NCBI GenBank assembly: GCA_002397155.1
Contig: DGZR01000078.1
Coordinates: 527-27,359, forward strand
From: Firmicutes bacterium UBA4975
GTDB taxonomy: Bacteria; Bacillota; Proteinivoracia; UBA4975
Reading direction: 5' to 3'
Length of the DNA stretch: 26,833 nucleotides
The translations under genes and the position numbers were made by a program. Positions 17,542 to 24,962 of the stretch are shown piece after piece (position 1 is the stretch's first letter; the number at the start of each line of letters is the position of its first letter). The notes beneath the pieces are model-generated. The model worked only from the letters and a program-made list of their open reading frames with translations. It was not told the origin of the DNA and made no database searches.

Positions 17542-18501
17542 TCAGCCCCTTTCCGTTTCGGCCAGGATCTCGGCGATTAGGGAATCGGCGCTCACCCCGC
17601 TGCCCAGGGCTTCAAAGTTGAGGAATAGGCGGTGGCGCAAGGCGGGCAGGCTCACCTCTTCGATGTCGGCAAAGCTGACGTTAAAACGGCCCGCCAAGAG
17701 GGCCCGCACCCGGGCCGCCAGGATTATGCTCTGGATGCCCCGAGGGCTGGCCCCTACCGTCACATACTGCTTAATCCTGGGGGTGGCGCCGGCATTGTCG
17801 GGGTGGGTGGCCACCAGGACTTTGAGGGCGTACTCCAGGACTTTTTCCGCCAGCGGCACTTCCCGGGCCAGGCGGTTGACCGCCAAGATCTCCGGCCCCG
17901 TCATTACGGGATTTACCTCGGCCTGGGCTGTGCCGGTGGTGAGGGCGACAATCTCTTTTAGCTCTTCCAAACTGGGATAGGGCACGAGGATTTTAAAGAG
18001 GAAGCGGTCGAGCTGGGCTTCGGGCAAGGGGTAGGTCCCCTCCATTTCCAGGGGGTTCTGGGTGGCGATGACAAAAAAAGGCTGGGGCAAGTCCCGGGTC
18101 TCCCCGAAGACGGTGACCTTGCCCTCCTGCATGCTCTCCAACAGGGCGCTTTGCGTCTTGGGGGTGGCCCGGTTTACTTCATCGGCCAAGAGCAGGCTGG
18201 CAAAGACAGGGCCCCGGCGAAATTCAAAATCTTCTCGGCCGGGCAAGATCAGGTTGGTGCCGGTGATATCCGAAGGCATGAGGTCGGGGGTAAACTGGAT
18301 GCGGTTGTAGGAGATGTCCAGGACTCGGGCCAGGGTGCGGGCCAACAGGGTCTTGCCCAGGCCCGGCACCCCTTCTAAGAGCACGTGGCCGCCGGCCAGG
18401 AGGGCGGTGAGGGTTAGTTCCACCACTTCTTCCTGCCCGACCAGGGCCCGCCCGATTTCTTCCTTGACCCGGCCCAGTTTTTCAATAAGCTGCAGATCCA
18501 T
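17542..18501 (-). CDS. MoxR-family AAA+ ATPase
   Basis: A 319-residue MoxR ATPase. The Walker A motif is GVPGLGKT (44-51), the MoxR signature FTPDLMPSDITGT follows at about 70-82, Walker B is LLLADEVNRA (103-112), and sensor 1 is VIATQNPLEMEGTYPLPEAQLDRF (starting at about 144, given here as a family landmark). The C-terminal lid carries ASPRGIQSIILAARVRAL. Length is typical. MoxR proteins are inferred to be ATP-driven chaperones working with VWA or DUF58 partners. The ATG at 18501 abuts the stop of the coiled-coil gene with no gap, and DUF58 follows after four bases, so the three genes are tightly coupled. Confidence 0.97.
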   Translation of the reverse strand: MDLQLIEKLGRVKEEIGRALVGQEEVVELTLTALLAGGHVLLEGVPGLGKTLLARTLARVLDISYNRIQFTPDLMPSDITGTNLILPGREDFEFRRGPVFASLLLADEVNRATPKTQSALLESMQEGKVTVFGETRDLPQPFFVIATQNPLEMEGTYPLPEAQLDRFLFKILVPYPSLEELKEIVALTTGTAQAEVNPVMTGPEILAVNRLAREVPLAEKVLEYALKVLVATHPDNAGATPRIKQYVTVGASPRGIQSIILAARVRALLAGRFNVSFADIEEVSLPALRHRLFLNFEALGSGVSADSLIAEILAETERG

Positions 18502-19968
18502 TTACTTTCCTCCCTGGGGCGCGATGGCCTCAAAGTAACTGCGCACGTAGTCGGCCAGGGGCTGGGGAATCTGGTCCCGGCCCAGCTTGCTCAGGGCCTG
18601 TCGGCGGTAACCGCCAAAAAAGTCGGTGTAGTCGTCCACCAGGCCGGGATGGGCGGGGATGATTTCTCGCAGGGTGAACTCGCCCTCCTCCCCTTGGCCC
18701 GCCAAGAAAACCTGGCCCTGGCCGGGGATGTAAACGTACTGGCTGGGGGAGGGGGGGGCGCTGCCCGTGCCGGCGCCGGACCCTTGGCCGCCGCCGGACC
18801 CCTCGCCGCCGGAACCCTGGCTCTCGCCGGAACCCTGGCCCTCGCCGGACCCCTGGCCCTCACCGGACCCTTGGCCCTCGCCGGAACCCTGGCCCTCGCC
18901 GGAACCCTGGCCCTCGCCGGAACCCTGGCCCTCACCAGAACCCTGGCCCTCACCAGAACCCTGGCCCTGGCTGCCGGATTGCCCCCCGGCGCTGGCGGCA
19001 GCCTGCTCCAGCCTCTGGCTGAAAGAGGCAGGATCCAGACCGGCCAACTCTTCCCGCAGTCGCTGCCACTCTTCCGGGCTAACCCCACCGGGGTTTTCTG
19101 CTGCCTGGCCCAGATCTTGGCCTAGACTGCTCCCTCCGGGCAGGGCCTGGGCTAAGTTTGCCAAGGCCTCCGCCAGTTCCTCGGCCAGTTCGGGATTTGC
19201 CAGAGCCTGGGCCAGTTCTTCGGGGGACAGGTCCAGAAAGTCCAGGGCTTCGCCCAAGGCGGATTCCACCGCCTCCGCCTGTTCGCTGCCCGCTTTTAGG
19301 AGCTCCAGGGCCTCCTTAAGCAATAGCTCTATTTCAGCGGGGTCCTGCACCTGAAGGACGTCTTTTTTTAAGTCTTCCAGAGCCGCCGCCACCTCTTCGG
19401 CCAAGGGGTCTTGCCCCAGCTCTTCGATGATCTCTTCGATAATTTCCGCCGCCTCCTCCCGCTGTTCCAGGAGCTCGCGCTTTTCCGCCAAGGACTGGGC
19501 CAGGCGGGGAGTGAAGACAAGGGCGAGGACTAGAAGGGCGGTCGCCGCTCCCGTCAGCAAGGCCGGCGGAAAAAAGCGCTTTTTATCCCGGCGGAATTTG
19601 AGGGGACGTCCGTGAAAAAAGGCTTTTGTCTCCCGGCGCAGTTCCCCCAGCAGGGCCCCTTCCCGGCCCCGGTTTTCCACCAGGGTTTGAATCCGCTCCT
19701 GACCGGCCAGATCCCGGTCCAGGCGGCGGGCGATCTCCCTGTCCCCGGGCCGGCTCCGCCAGACCAAGACCACTGCCGCCAGCGCAGCCAGGGCGGCCCC
19801 GGCTAAACGCCAGGGGGCGAGGAGGGGAAAGGGCGCCGACAGCAGGGTAAGAAGGGCGAAAGCCAGCATGGCCCCAGCCAGGGCGAAAAGGGACCCGGCC
19901 AGCCAGTGTTCCGCAAGACATTGCCGCCGCACTTTGTTCAGCATTTTTAGCTCAGAAGGCCAAGACAT
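18502..19968 (-). CDS. Coiled-coil membrane protein with Gly/Gln/Ser/Glu repeat (DUF4175-like)
   Basis: A 488-residue protein. Two hydrophobic segments (about 24-45 and 50-70) are followed by a segment resembling DUF4175-type proteins (GDREIARRLDRDLAGQERIQ), then another helix at about 134-153. Residues 155-325 are rich in Glu, Leu and Ala and should form long helices or coiled coils. From about 333 to 398 there is a low-complexity zone built of GQGSGE units encoded by an 18-bp tandem repeat. The last 90 residues form a small conserved-looking domain (YVYIPGQGQVFLAGQ). The ATG at 19968 has AGGAG ten bases upstream. It sits between the ABC permease and MoxR. I infer a flexible scaffold at the membrane; no enzymatic motif is seen. 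Confidence 0.85.
   Translation of the reverse strand: MSWPSELKMLNKVRRQCLAEHWLAGSLFALAGAMLAFALLTLLSAPFPLLAPWRLAGAALAALAAVVLVWRSRPGDREIARRLDRDLAGQERIQTLVENRGREGALLGELRRETKAFFHGRPLKFRRDKKRFFPPALLTGAATALLVLALVFTPRLAQSLAEKRELLEQREEAAEIIEEIIEELGQDPLAEEVAAALEDLKKDVLQVQDPAEIELLLKEALELLKAGSEQAEAVESALGEALDFLDLSPEELAQALANPELAEELAEALANLAQALPGGSSLGQDLGQAAENPGGVSPEEWQRLREELAGLDPASFSQRLEQAAASAGGQSGSQGQGSGEGQGSGEGQGSGEGQGSGEGQGSGEGQGSGEGQGSGEGQGSGESQGSGGEGSGGGQGSGAGTGSAPPSPSQYVYIPGQGQVFLAGQGEEGEFTLREIIPAHPGLVDDYTDFFGGYRRQALSKLGRDQIPQPLADYVRSYFEAIAPQGGK
18811..18972. repeat. Tandem repeat, nine 18-bp units
   Basis: Nine consecutive 18-base units starting at 18811, 18829, 18847 and so on to 18955. On the plus strand each resembles GGAACCCTGGCCCTCGCC with one to three changes, and the first and last are the most divergent. 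It encodes the GQGSGE repeats of the coiled-coil protein. Because 18 is a multiple of three, copy-number change would keep the frame. Confidence 0.95.
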
Positions 19969-19988
19969 TTTTCCACGCTCCTCATTTT

Positions 19989-20016
19989 TGTGTCAGGGGG
20001 ACAGGTTAGTGACACA
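19989..20016. repeat. REP-like short palindromic element
   Basis: Perfect seven-base inverted arms, TGTGTCA and TGACACA, flank the loop GGGGGACAGGTTAG. The element lies in the 67-base gap between the ABC permease and the coiled-coil gene. It resembles the GTGTCA...GGGGACAGGTT...TGACAC type of REP-like elements common in Firmicutes. On the plus strand it is followed by a six-T run and could act as a terminator in that direction. Confidence 0.65.
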
Positions 20017-20035
20017 CTTTTTTCCCTCGCTGGGG

Positions 20036-20884
20036 CTAGCCCCGTTTCCGGGACAACTTTAGGGGATTGATGGCCCGGGTGGCCGCCCAGAGGCTAAAAG
20101 CCGCCATTGCCCCTTGAATGAGCAGGGCCAAGTGCCAGAGCTGCAAGTTCCGGCCCACCCAATTGGGGCCCAGGGCGGAAAGGATGTCCCGGAAAAATTC
20201 AGGATAGAGCCAGCCCAAAAAACTCAAAGGATTGATGGACATGATGAGGAAGTAGGGAACTGCGCCCTGGGTGCGATAAAAGATGTTGCTGAGGAGGATG
20301 AAGAGGGTGGATGAGCCCCCCAGCAAAAAGAAGAGAAGGACGTAGGAGGCCACGATTGCCGCCACCGTTCGCCGGAAGAGAGCGGAAAACATCAAGGACC
20401 AGCAGCCCACCAGCAAAGCCGTCCCCAGAACAATGATAAAGAGCTTTAGCACCTCTCCGGGGGATACCCCGCCCAGGAGAAAGACAAAGCCGTAGAGGGG
20501 AAGGCTGGCGAAAATCAAGAGCACCACGGCGCTGAGAGCGGCGGTGAGTTTGCCCGTCACTATCCGAAAAGGGGTGAGCTGGGTACAGACCAAGAGGTCG
20601 ATGGTCTGCCGCTCTTTTTCCCCGCTGATGGCGTTGCCCGCCAAGGCCGGCACCAGGAAGATGACGATGATGAACTGGCTGACAGAAAGAAAGGTAAAGA
20701 GGTTGCGGCCCACCTCCGCCAGAGAGGTGCCCCTGCCCAGGCTGTAAAAGTTGGAAAGGAAGAAGAGGACAGCGAAACCGCCCAAGACCAACAGGTACAG
20801 GGAAATCATGCCGAAAGTGCGCCAGTTGCGCATGCGGATGCGCAGCTCCTTCCCCAGAAGGGGGTTAATTTTGAGCTTTGGCAT
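20036..20884 (-). CDS. ABC-2 type transporter permease
   Basis: A 282-residue integral membrane protein with about six hydrophobic segments. It begins with an ABC-2-like cytoplasmic start (NPLLGKELRIRMRNWRTF), then a first helix. A conserved cytoplasmic stretch, NAISGEKERQTIDLLVCTQLT, given in the family as the (E)KExGT-like coupling region, follows the second helix. The remaining helices end with ATRAINPL. It overlaps the ATPase gene by 20 bases, so the two form one exporter. Substrate unknown; ABC-2 systems of this form export polysaccharides, lipids or peptides or drive gliding-type machines (GldA/GldF). It is followed by a 67-base gap with a REP-like element, then the coiled-coil gene. 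Confidence 0.93.
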   Translation of the reverse strand: MPKLKINPLLGKELRIRMRNWRTFGMISLYLLVLGGFAVLFFLSNFYSLGRGTSLAEVGRNLFTFLSVSQFIIVIFLVPALAGNAISGEKERQTIDLLVCTQLTPFRIVTGKLTAALSAVVLLIFASLPLYGFVFLLGGVSPGEVLKLFIIVLGTALLVGCWSLMFSALFRRTVAAIVASYVLLFFLLGGSSTLFILLSNIFYRTQGAVPYFLIMSINPLSFLGWLYPEFFRDILSALGPNWVGRNLQLWHLALLIQGAMAAFSLWAATRAINPLKLSRKRG

Positions 20885-21806
20885 TCTCCGCCACCTCCGT
20901 TATATCCATAAACAGTTGTTCCAGGTCCCCCTTGCTGGGGGTAAATTCATAGAGGGTAAAGCGGACGGCCAGCTCCCGCAGCAGGGCCGCCTGGGCCAGA
21001 CGGTCGCCGGAAAAAACCACTTCCAGGCCGCCGCTGTTGGCCGGGCTCACTTCTTTTACCTGTTCCTGCTCTAAAAGCCACAGCCTGGCCTCTTCTTGGC
21101 GGTCAGCCAGGGCGATGGAGATGAGGGAGTCCCCCTCCACCCGGGCCAGCACTTCGCTGACGGGGGCGCTTAAAGCCAGGCAACCGTTGTTGATGATGCC
21201 CACATGGGTGCAAAGCTGGGCCAGCTCCGCCAGGATGTGGGAGCTGATGATTATGGTCTTGCCCATGCTCTGCAATTCTTTGAGGATGTTCCTCAGTTCC
21301 ACCCGGGCCCGGGGGTCCAGCCCCGAGGCCGGTTCATCCAAGAGCAGGACTTCGGGACGGTGGACCAGGGAACGGGCCAGGCAGAGGCGCTGCTTCATGC
21401 CCCGGGAAAGGTTGTTCACGTAGGACTGCCTCTTTTCCCCCAGGCCAACCAGCTCTAAGAGGCCGGGGATGTCCCGCCGCACATCCCCCAGGGAGCGGCC
21501 GGAAACCTCCCCGTAAAATTCCAAGTATTCATCAACTTTCAGGTCGTCATAGACGCCGAAAAAGTCCGGCATGTAGCCCAGGAGCCTGCGCACCTGCAAG
21601 GGATTTTTGAGGGCGGGGACGCCGTTCAGGTGAATCTCGCCGCCGCTGGGAACCAGCAGAGTGGCCAGCATGCGCAGGGTAGTGGTCTTTCCCGCCCCGT
21701 TGGGGCCGACAAAACCGTAGATATTGCCCTGCTCCACGCTGAAACTCACATCTTTGACGGCGGCGAACTTATCAAAGTACTTGGTGAGGCCGCTGACCTT
21801 AATCAT
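20865..21806 (-). CDS. ABC transporter ATP-binding protein
   Basis: A 313-residue nucleotide-binding subunit. It has Walker A GPNGAGKTT, the Q-loop (LLGYMPDFFGVYDDL), the signature NLSRGMKQRL (a variant of LSGGQ with R in the third position), Walker B VLLLDEPASGLDPRAR and the switch histidine in IIISSHILAEL. A C-terminal domain of about 90 residues follows (VSEVLARVEGDSLISIAL). The ATG at 21806 is where homology starts, with CAGGA a few bases upstream; it overlaps the stop of the exported-protein gene by eight bases. It powers the permease encoded next. The closest known layout is the GldA/GldF/GldG type, in which the third subunit is an exported amidotransferase-like protein, here the gene upstream. 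Confidence 0.95.
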   Translation of the reverse strand: MIKVSGLTKYFDKFAAVKDVSFSVEQGNIYGFVGPNGAGKTTTLRMLATLLVPSGGEIHLNGVPALKNPLQVRRLLGYMPDFFGVYDDLKVDEYLEFYGEVSGRSLGDVRRDIPGLLELVGLGEKRQSYVNNLSRGMKQRLCLARSLVHRPEVLLLDEPASGLDPRARVELRNILKELQSMGKTIIISSHILAELAQLCTHVGIINNGCLALSAPVSEVLARVEGDSLISIALADRQEEARLWLLEQEQVKEVSPANSGGLEVVFSGDRLAQAALLRELAVRFTLYEFTPSKGDLEQLFMDITEVAENAKAQN

Positions 21807-24048
21807 TGATCCTGCCCCCATTGATGGAAATGCTGATTCCGTCGAGATTAAAGCCGATATCCCCCAGGTAGCAGAGGCGCACCCGCACACGGCTTCGGTG
21901 GACCAAGTCTCCCGGAGTGTCCAGCCTTATATGGGCGGGACTTTTGAACAGGGTCTCCAGTTCCTCCATGTCCTGCCAGGCCCCCAGGGAAAAGTTATAC
22001 ACCTGGACCGTGCCCCGGGCCTCCCCCCAAAAACTCCCCAGTTGGAGGTAGTATTCTCCCACAGTGTAGTCCAGATTGTCCGGCAGAGTGAAGACCAGGT
22101 CCAAGTTCCTCTCCTCTTGGCTGTAATAGTGGTATTCCCCCTTGGACCAGCGCTCTTCTCTGCCCGAACCCAGCACCGCGGGGGTCAAAGTTCCGGGTGA
22201 AACACTAAAAGGGCCCGCCGGATAAAAATCAGCCAGGGCCAAGGGCTGGAACCATAGGTCCAGGGCCACTACCTTGTCGGCGCCCTCTACCGGCAGAGCC
22301 CCCCTGGCACCAAAGCCCAGGAAGTAGACCGACGAGCCCGAAAAGAGGAGGTCAAAATCATACCAGCCCAGGTAAACTTGGCCCCTGTGATTGTAGCGGA
22401 GCAAGAGGTTTTGCAGGTCGGGCATTCCCGTTCCTGTCGCCGACTTGGTGCCGCCGGCAGGCAGGTCGCCGAACTCATACCAGTCCTGGCCCACCTTGAT
22501 AAAAGCGGCAAAAAAGTCCTGGCCGCTATTGTTTGTCGCTTTGGCTTGCAGCCTGCCCTGAGCCTGGTCGTACTGGGTCTCTACTTGGACTTGGCCGGGC
22601 AGGTCCAGGAATCCGGCGCCGGTAAATTTTTGCACCGACCAGAGGGGGGGCTTGTTGATTTCCAGGACTTGCCCCTCTCCTTCGGGCATGGCGGTGACCT
22701 GGTCACTGACGGGGCCCAGGTACCCTTCGCTCTTGATCGTGATGTTATGTGTACTTGGCACAAAGACCCCGTTTAGACCCTGAACCAGGGCCTGGTCGGG
22801 GGAAAATTGGTGGACCAAGTTGACTTGGTAGAGGATCTCGTCACTGCCCCGGCCCAGGCGGCCGTAGAAAAAAGCGCCTGCCGTGAGGAGGACGGCCATG
22901 GCCGGGATTATGAGCCAGGCCAACTCTCGCCGGTCAATTTTACGCAGGACGAGCCAGTTCACCGGCCCCACTAAGAGGATGTAACCCAGGAGCAAAAGAA
23001 AGAGCTTGCCCGGAGATAGGTTGGCCGCCAGGCTGTCCTGGGCCAGGCTGTTGAACAAGTCGCTTAAGAAACTGCTTTCAAAGGAAAGGGCTTCCTGCAA
23101 GGGTGCCAACAAGAACAGTTTCTCCCAAAAGGCCTCGGCATTGGCGGCATCGTCCAAGGGGGAAGCCTCCAGATCCACTGCCGCCCAGAGGACGTTCCCC
23201 CGGCCCGCTTTTTTTAGGGCCAGCAAGGGCCTTTCTCCGGCGCTGACCAGGGCTTCCCCCGTCAGTTGACCCACGGCTAGCGTGTATTGTTTTTCTCCCT
23301 GGGTCTGTATGCCCAAGGGGGCCAGGTCCGCCGAGGCGACATTTTCCACCCCGCTGACTTGGACGGGCAAAAGCTGGGAGGGCACTAGGGCTGCTGACTG
23401 CTGCCAGCCGCTTCCCCCCCCCAGGACCAGGGTTCCCCCCGCCTGCAGCCAGCGCAAAAGGTTCTCAGCCTGGCGGGGACTGAGGGTGAGGGACCCGGGA
23501 TTGCTGAGGATTATCCCCCGGAAGTTTTGGCTGAAACTGAGATTGTCCAGGTACTCGGGGAGCATTGCCACTACTTCCAGGTTGTCCAGCGCATTGCTGA
23601 GGCGCTTAAAATCCCCCGCCGGCCGACCCAGCACTCCGATGTACAGGTTGGTGGAAGTGGGGTTAGTTCCTCCAGGCAGGTTGGACTGGTCCACCCCCCG
23701 CCCCTTGCCGTCAGCCAGGCTGAGGCGGAATCCGCTCACATTGTAATAGTCGGGGCGGACTTCGGCTAGGGGAGGCAAGTAAAAGACTTCTGTCCCCGTC
23801 TTGCCTTTTTCGATAAAGATCTGCCGCTGGTATTTTCCCCCCAGCTCAACGGTAAGGCTGCCCTGAAAATCCTCGCCGCTTTTATTGGCGACCCGCACTT
23901 CCAGCCGATTCCAGGCAAAAGGAAAGAGCTGGCCGCCAAACAGGTTGTAGCTTTCGATGACAACTTCTTTTTCTGCCCTGGCCGTCCCCGGCGCCAGGGC
24001 CAAGAGGACCGCTGTTCCAATCAAAATAAAAATTATTCTCTTACGCAA
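21799..24048 (-). CDS. Exported membrane protein with amidotransferase-like domain
   Basis: A protein of about 749 residues, not assigned to a named family. The TTG at 24048 is chosen because GGGGG lies about eight bases upstream and it starts a clean signal peptide (basic MRKR, hydrophobic core, cut near TARA-EKEV). A beta-rich domain follows, then a segment at about 135-295 resembling a class I amidotransferase fold (RGIILSNPGSLTL, WLQAGGTLVLGGG) without evident catalytic residues. Two helices at about 350-370 and 377-397 enclose the motif GPVNWLVLRKIDRRELAW, which recurs in similar Firmicute proteins. The C-terminal 330 residues are predicted beta-rich and outside the membrane. It is first in the operon and overlaps the ABC ATPase gene. 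A partner role to the transporter is inferred. Confidence 0.85.
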   Translation of the reverse strand: MRKRIIFILIGTAVLLALAPGTARAEKEVVIESYNLFGGQLFPFAWNRLEVRVANKSGEDFQGSLTVELGGKYQRQIFIEKGKTGTEVFYLPPLAEVRPDYYNVSGFRLSLADGKGRGVDQSNLPGGTNPTSTNLYIGVLGRPAGDFKRLSNALDNLEVVAMLPEYLDNLSFSQNFRGIILSNPGSLTLSPRQAENLLRWLQAGGTLVLGGGSGWQQSAALVPSQLLPVQVSGVENVASADLAPLGIQTQGEKQYTLAVGQLTGEALVSAGERPLLALKKAGRGNVLWAAVDLEASPLDDAANAEAFWEKLFLLAPLQEALSFESSFLSDLFNSLAQDSLAANLSPGKLFLLLLGYILLVGPVNWLVLRKIDRRELAWLIIPAMAVLLTAGAFFYGRLGRGSDEILYQVNLVHQFSPDQALVQGLNGVFVPSTHNITIKSEGYLGPVSDQVTAMPEGEGQVLEINKPPLWSVQKFTGAGFLDLPGQVQVETQYDQAQGRLQAKATNNSGQDFFAAFIKVGQDWYEFGDLPAGGTKSATGTGMPDLQNLLLRYNHRGQVYLGWYDFDLLFSGSSVYFLGFGARGALPVEGADKVVALDLWFQPLALADFYPAGPFSVSPGTLTPAVLGSGREERWSKGEYHYYSQEERNLDLVFTLPDNLDYTVGEYYLQLGSFWGEARGTVQVYNFSLGAWQDMEELETLFKSPAHIRLDTPGDLVHRSRVRVRLCYLGDIGFNLDGISISINGGRIND

Positions 24049-24076
24049 CTTTAATTCCCCCTGCCAAGTAGCAAAA

Positions 24077-24131
24077 CAGCCCGGATACAGGTGCTTTCGT
24101 CCTTGCCGCAAAAGTCAGTATGCCGGGTCTG
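24077..24131 (-). promoter_or_regulatory. Candidate structured 5' leader of the ABC-MoxR cluster
   Basis: The transcript from the promoter at 24154-24183 has a leader of about 100 bases. On the minus strand CAG-CCCGG-TAC (24131-24118, with bulged bases) pairs with GTA-CCGGG-CTG (24088-24077), giving about 11 pairs that close a 29-base inner region. No riboswitch class I know matches, and no terminator is seen. Confidence 0.35.
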
Positions 24132-24153
24132 TACGTTATTCTCCTCTAGCCGC

Positions 24154-24183
24154 ATTATACCCATACCAGTCTAGGGCTGTCAA
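24154..24183 (-). promoter_or_regulatory. Promoter of the exported protein-ABC-MoxR-DUF58 operon
   Basis: Perfect -35 TTGACA (24183-24178), an 18-base spacer, and perfect -10 TATAAT (24159-24154) on the minus strand. Transcription would start near 24147, about 100 bases before the TTG start. This is the strongest sigma-A type match in the window. Confidence 0.85.
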
Positions 24184-24212
24184 TTGCGGGAACCGCTCTC
24201 CCTTAAGGCTGT

Positions 24213-24962
24213 TTAGCTCCGGTAAAGAGCGCGGACCGGCCTCTCTGTCTCCACCGCCGCCACCACTACTCCCTCGATACCTCTTTCTGCCAAAAGCAGC
24301 TCCGCCAACTCCCGGGCCAGCTCTTCTCTTTCGGGGGTGTCAGCCTGGTTGAGCAGGGGGATGAGAGGGTTTTTCCGCAAAAAGCGGCCATAGCTTAGAG
24401 GGTGGCAAAGGATGGCCGCCGCCAAGGGAACGGTGATGATCTGGCCCGGCGGCACCCCCAGATGGCGGCAGACTAGCTGCCAGCGGTGAACTGTCCCCTC
24501 CCCCAGTTTTTGGCCCAGGGCGGAAAGGCCCAGCACCGGCACCACCAGGGTCTCCTGGGAGCAGACAACCGGTTCATGGGCAGCGGGAAATTTCAAGGAC
24601 AACCCCCGGGCGCCGTCAGCCTCAATCACCAGGGCCTCGGCCTGGGGCAGGGCGGCCAGCGCTTCGAGCTGGAAGCAGGAAAGGCCCCGAACCTTGCCCC
24701 CTTCCAGCCCGGAAGTCAGGAAGACTTGGCCGCTGCCCTTTATTGCCGCCGCTGCCTGGCGGACCGGCGCCCCCTCCTTCCAGAGAACAAGGGGGATCTC
24801 CGGCGGCGGCGGATACATCCTGGTGGTGGTGCCCAGGACCACCCCCTTGCCCAAAGCGGCCAATTCCCGGCCCAGTAGGTAGAGGCTGGTGGTCTTGCCC
24901 CCCGCCCCCACCAGGGCCACTGCCCGGTGGTGGTCCAAGCCCAAGGCGGCGGAGAGCCTCAT
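24213..24962 (-). CDS. yqeC: YqeC, selenium-dependent hydroxylase accessory protein
   Basis: A 249-residue YqeC-type protein, an accessory factor of selenium-dependent molybdenum hydroxylases such as certain xanthine dehydrogenases and purine hydroxylases. It has an N-terminal P-loop, VGAGGKTT (18-25), the LGTTTRMYPP stretch and an EADGARGLSLKFPAAHEPV block typical of the family. The ATG at 24962 overlaps the yqeB stop by four bases (ATGA), so translation is coupled. The gene order mocA-yqeB-yqeC is the known accessory set, which depends on SelD but not on Sec insertion. The hydroxylase subunits are not in this window. It ends 29 bases before the -35 box of the next operon. Confidence 0.92.
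   Translation of the reverse strand: MRLSAALGLDHHRAVALVGAGGKTTSLYLLGRELAALGKGVVLGTTTRMYPPPPEIPLVLWKEGAPVRQAAAAIKGSGQVFLTSGLEGGKVRGLSCFQLEALAALPQAEALVIEADGARGLSLKFPAAHEPVVCSQETLVVPVLGLSALGQKLGEGTVHRWQLVCRHLGVPPGQIITVPLAAAILCHPLSYGRFLRKNPLIPLLNQADTPEREELARELAELLLAERGIEGVVVAAVETERPVRALYRS

Noticed and set aside
18811..18972. CRISPR-like array
   Set aside because: Repeat units are contiguous 18-mers without spacers and are coding.
18591..19354. Long open frames on the other strand and frames of the coiled-coil gene, with Pro/Ala/Arg repeats
   Set aside because: They are shadows of the GQGSGE tandem repeat and GC-rich coding bias, with no ribosome binding site or domain.
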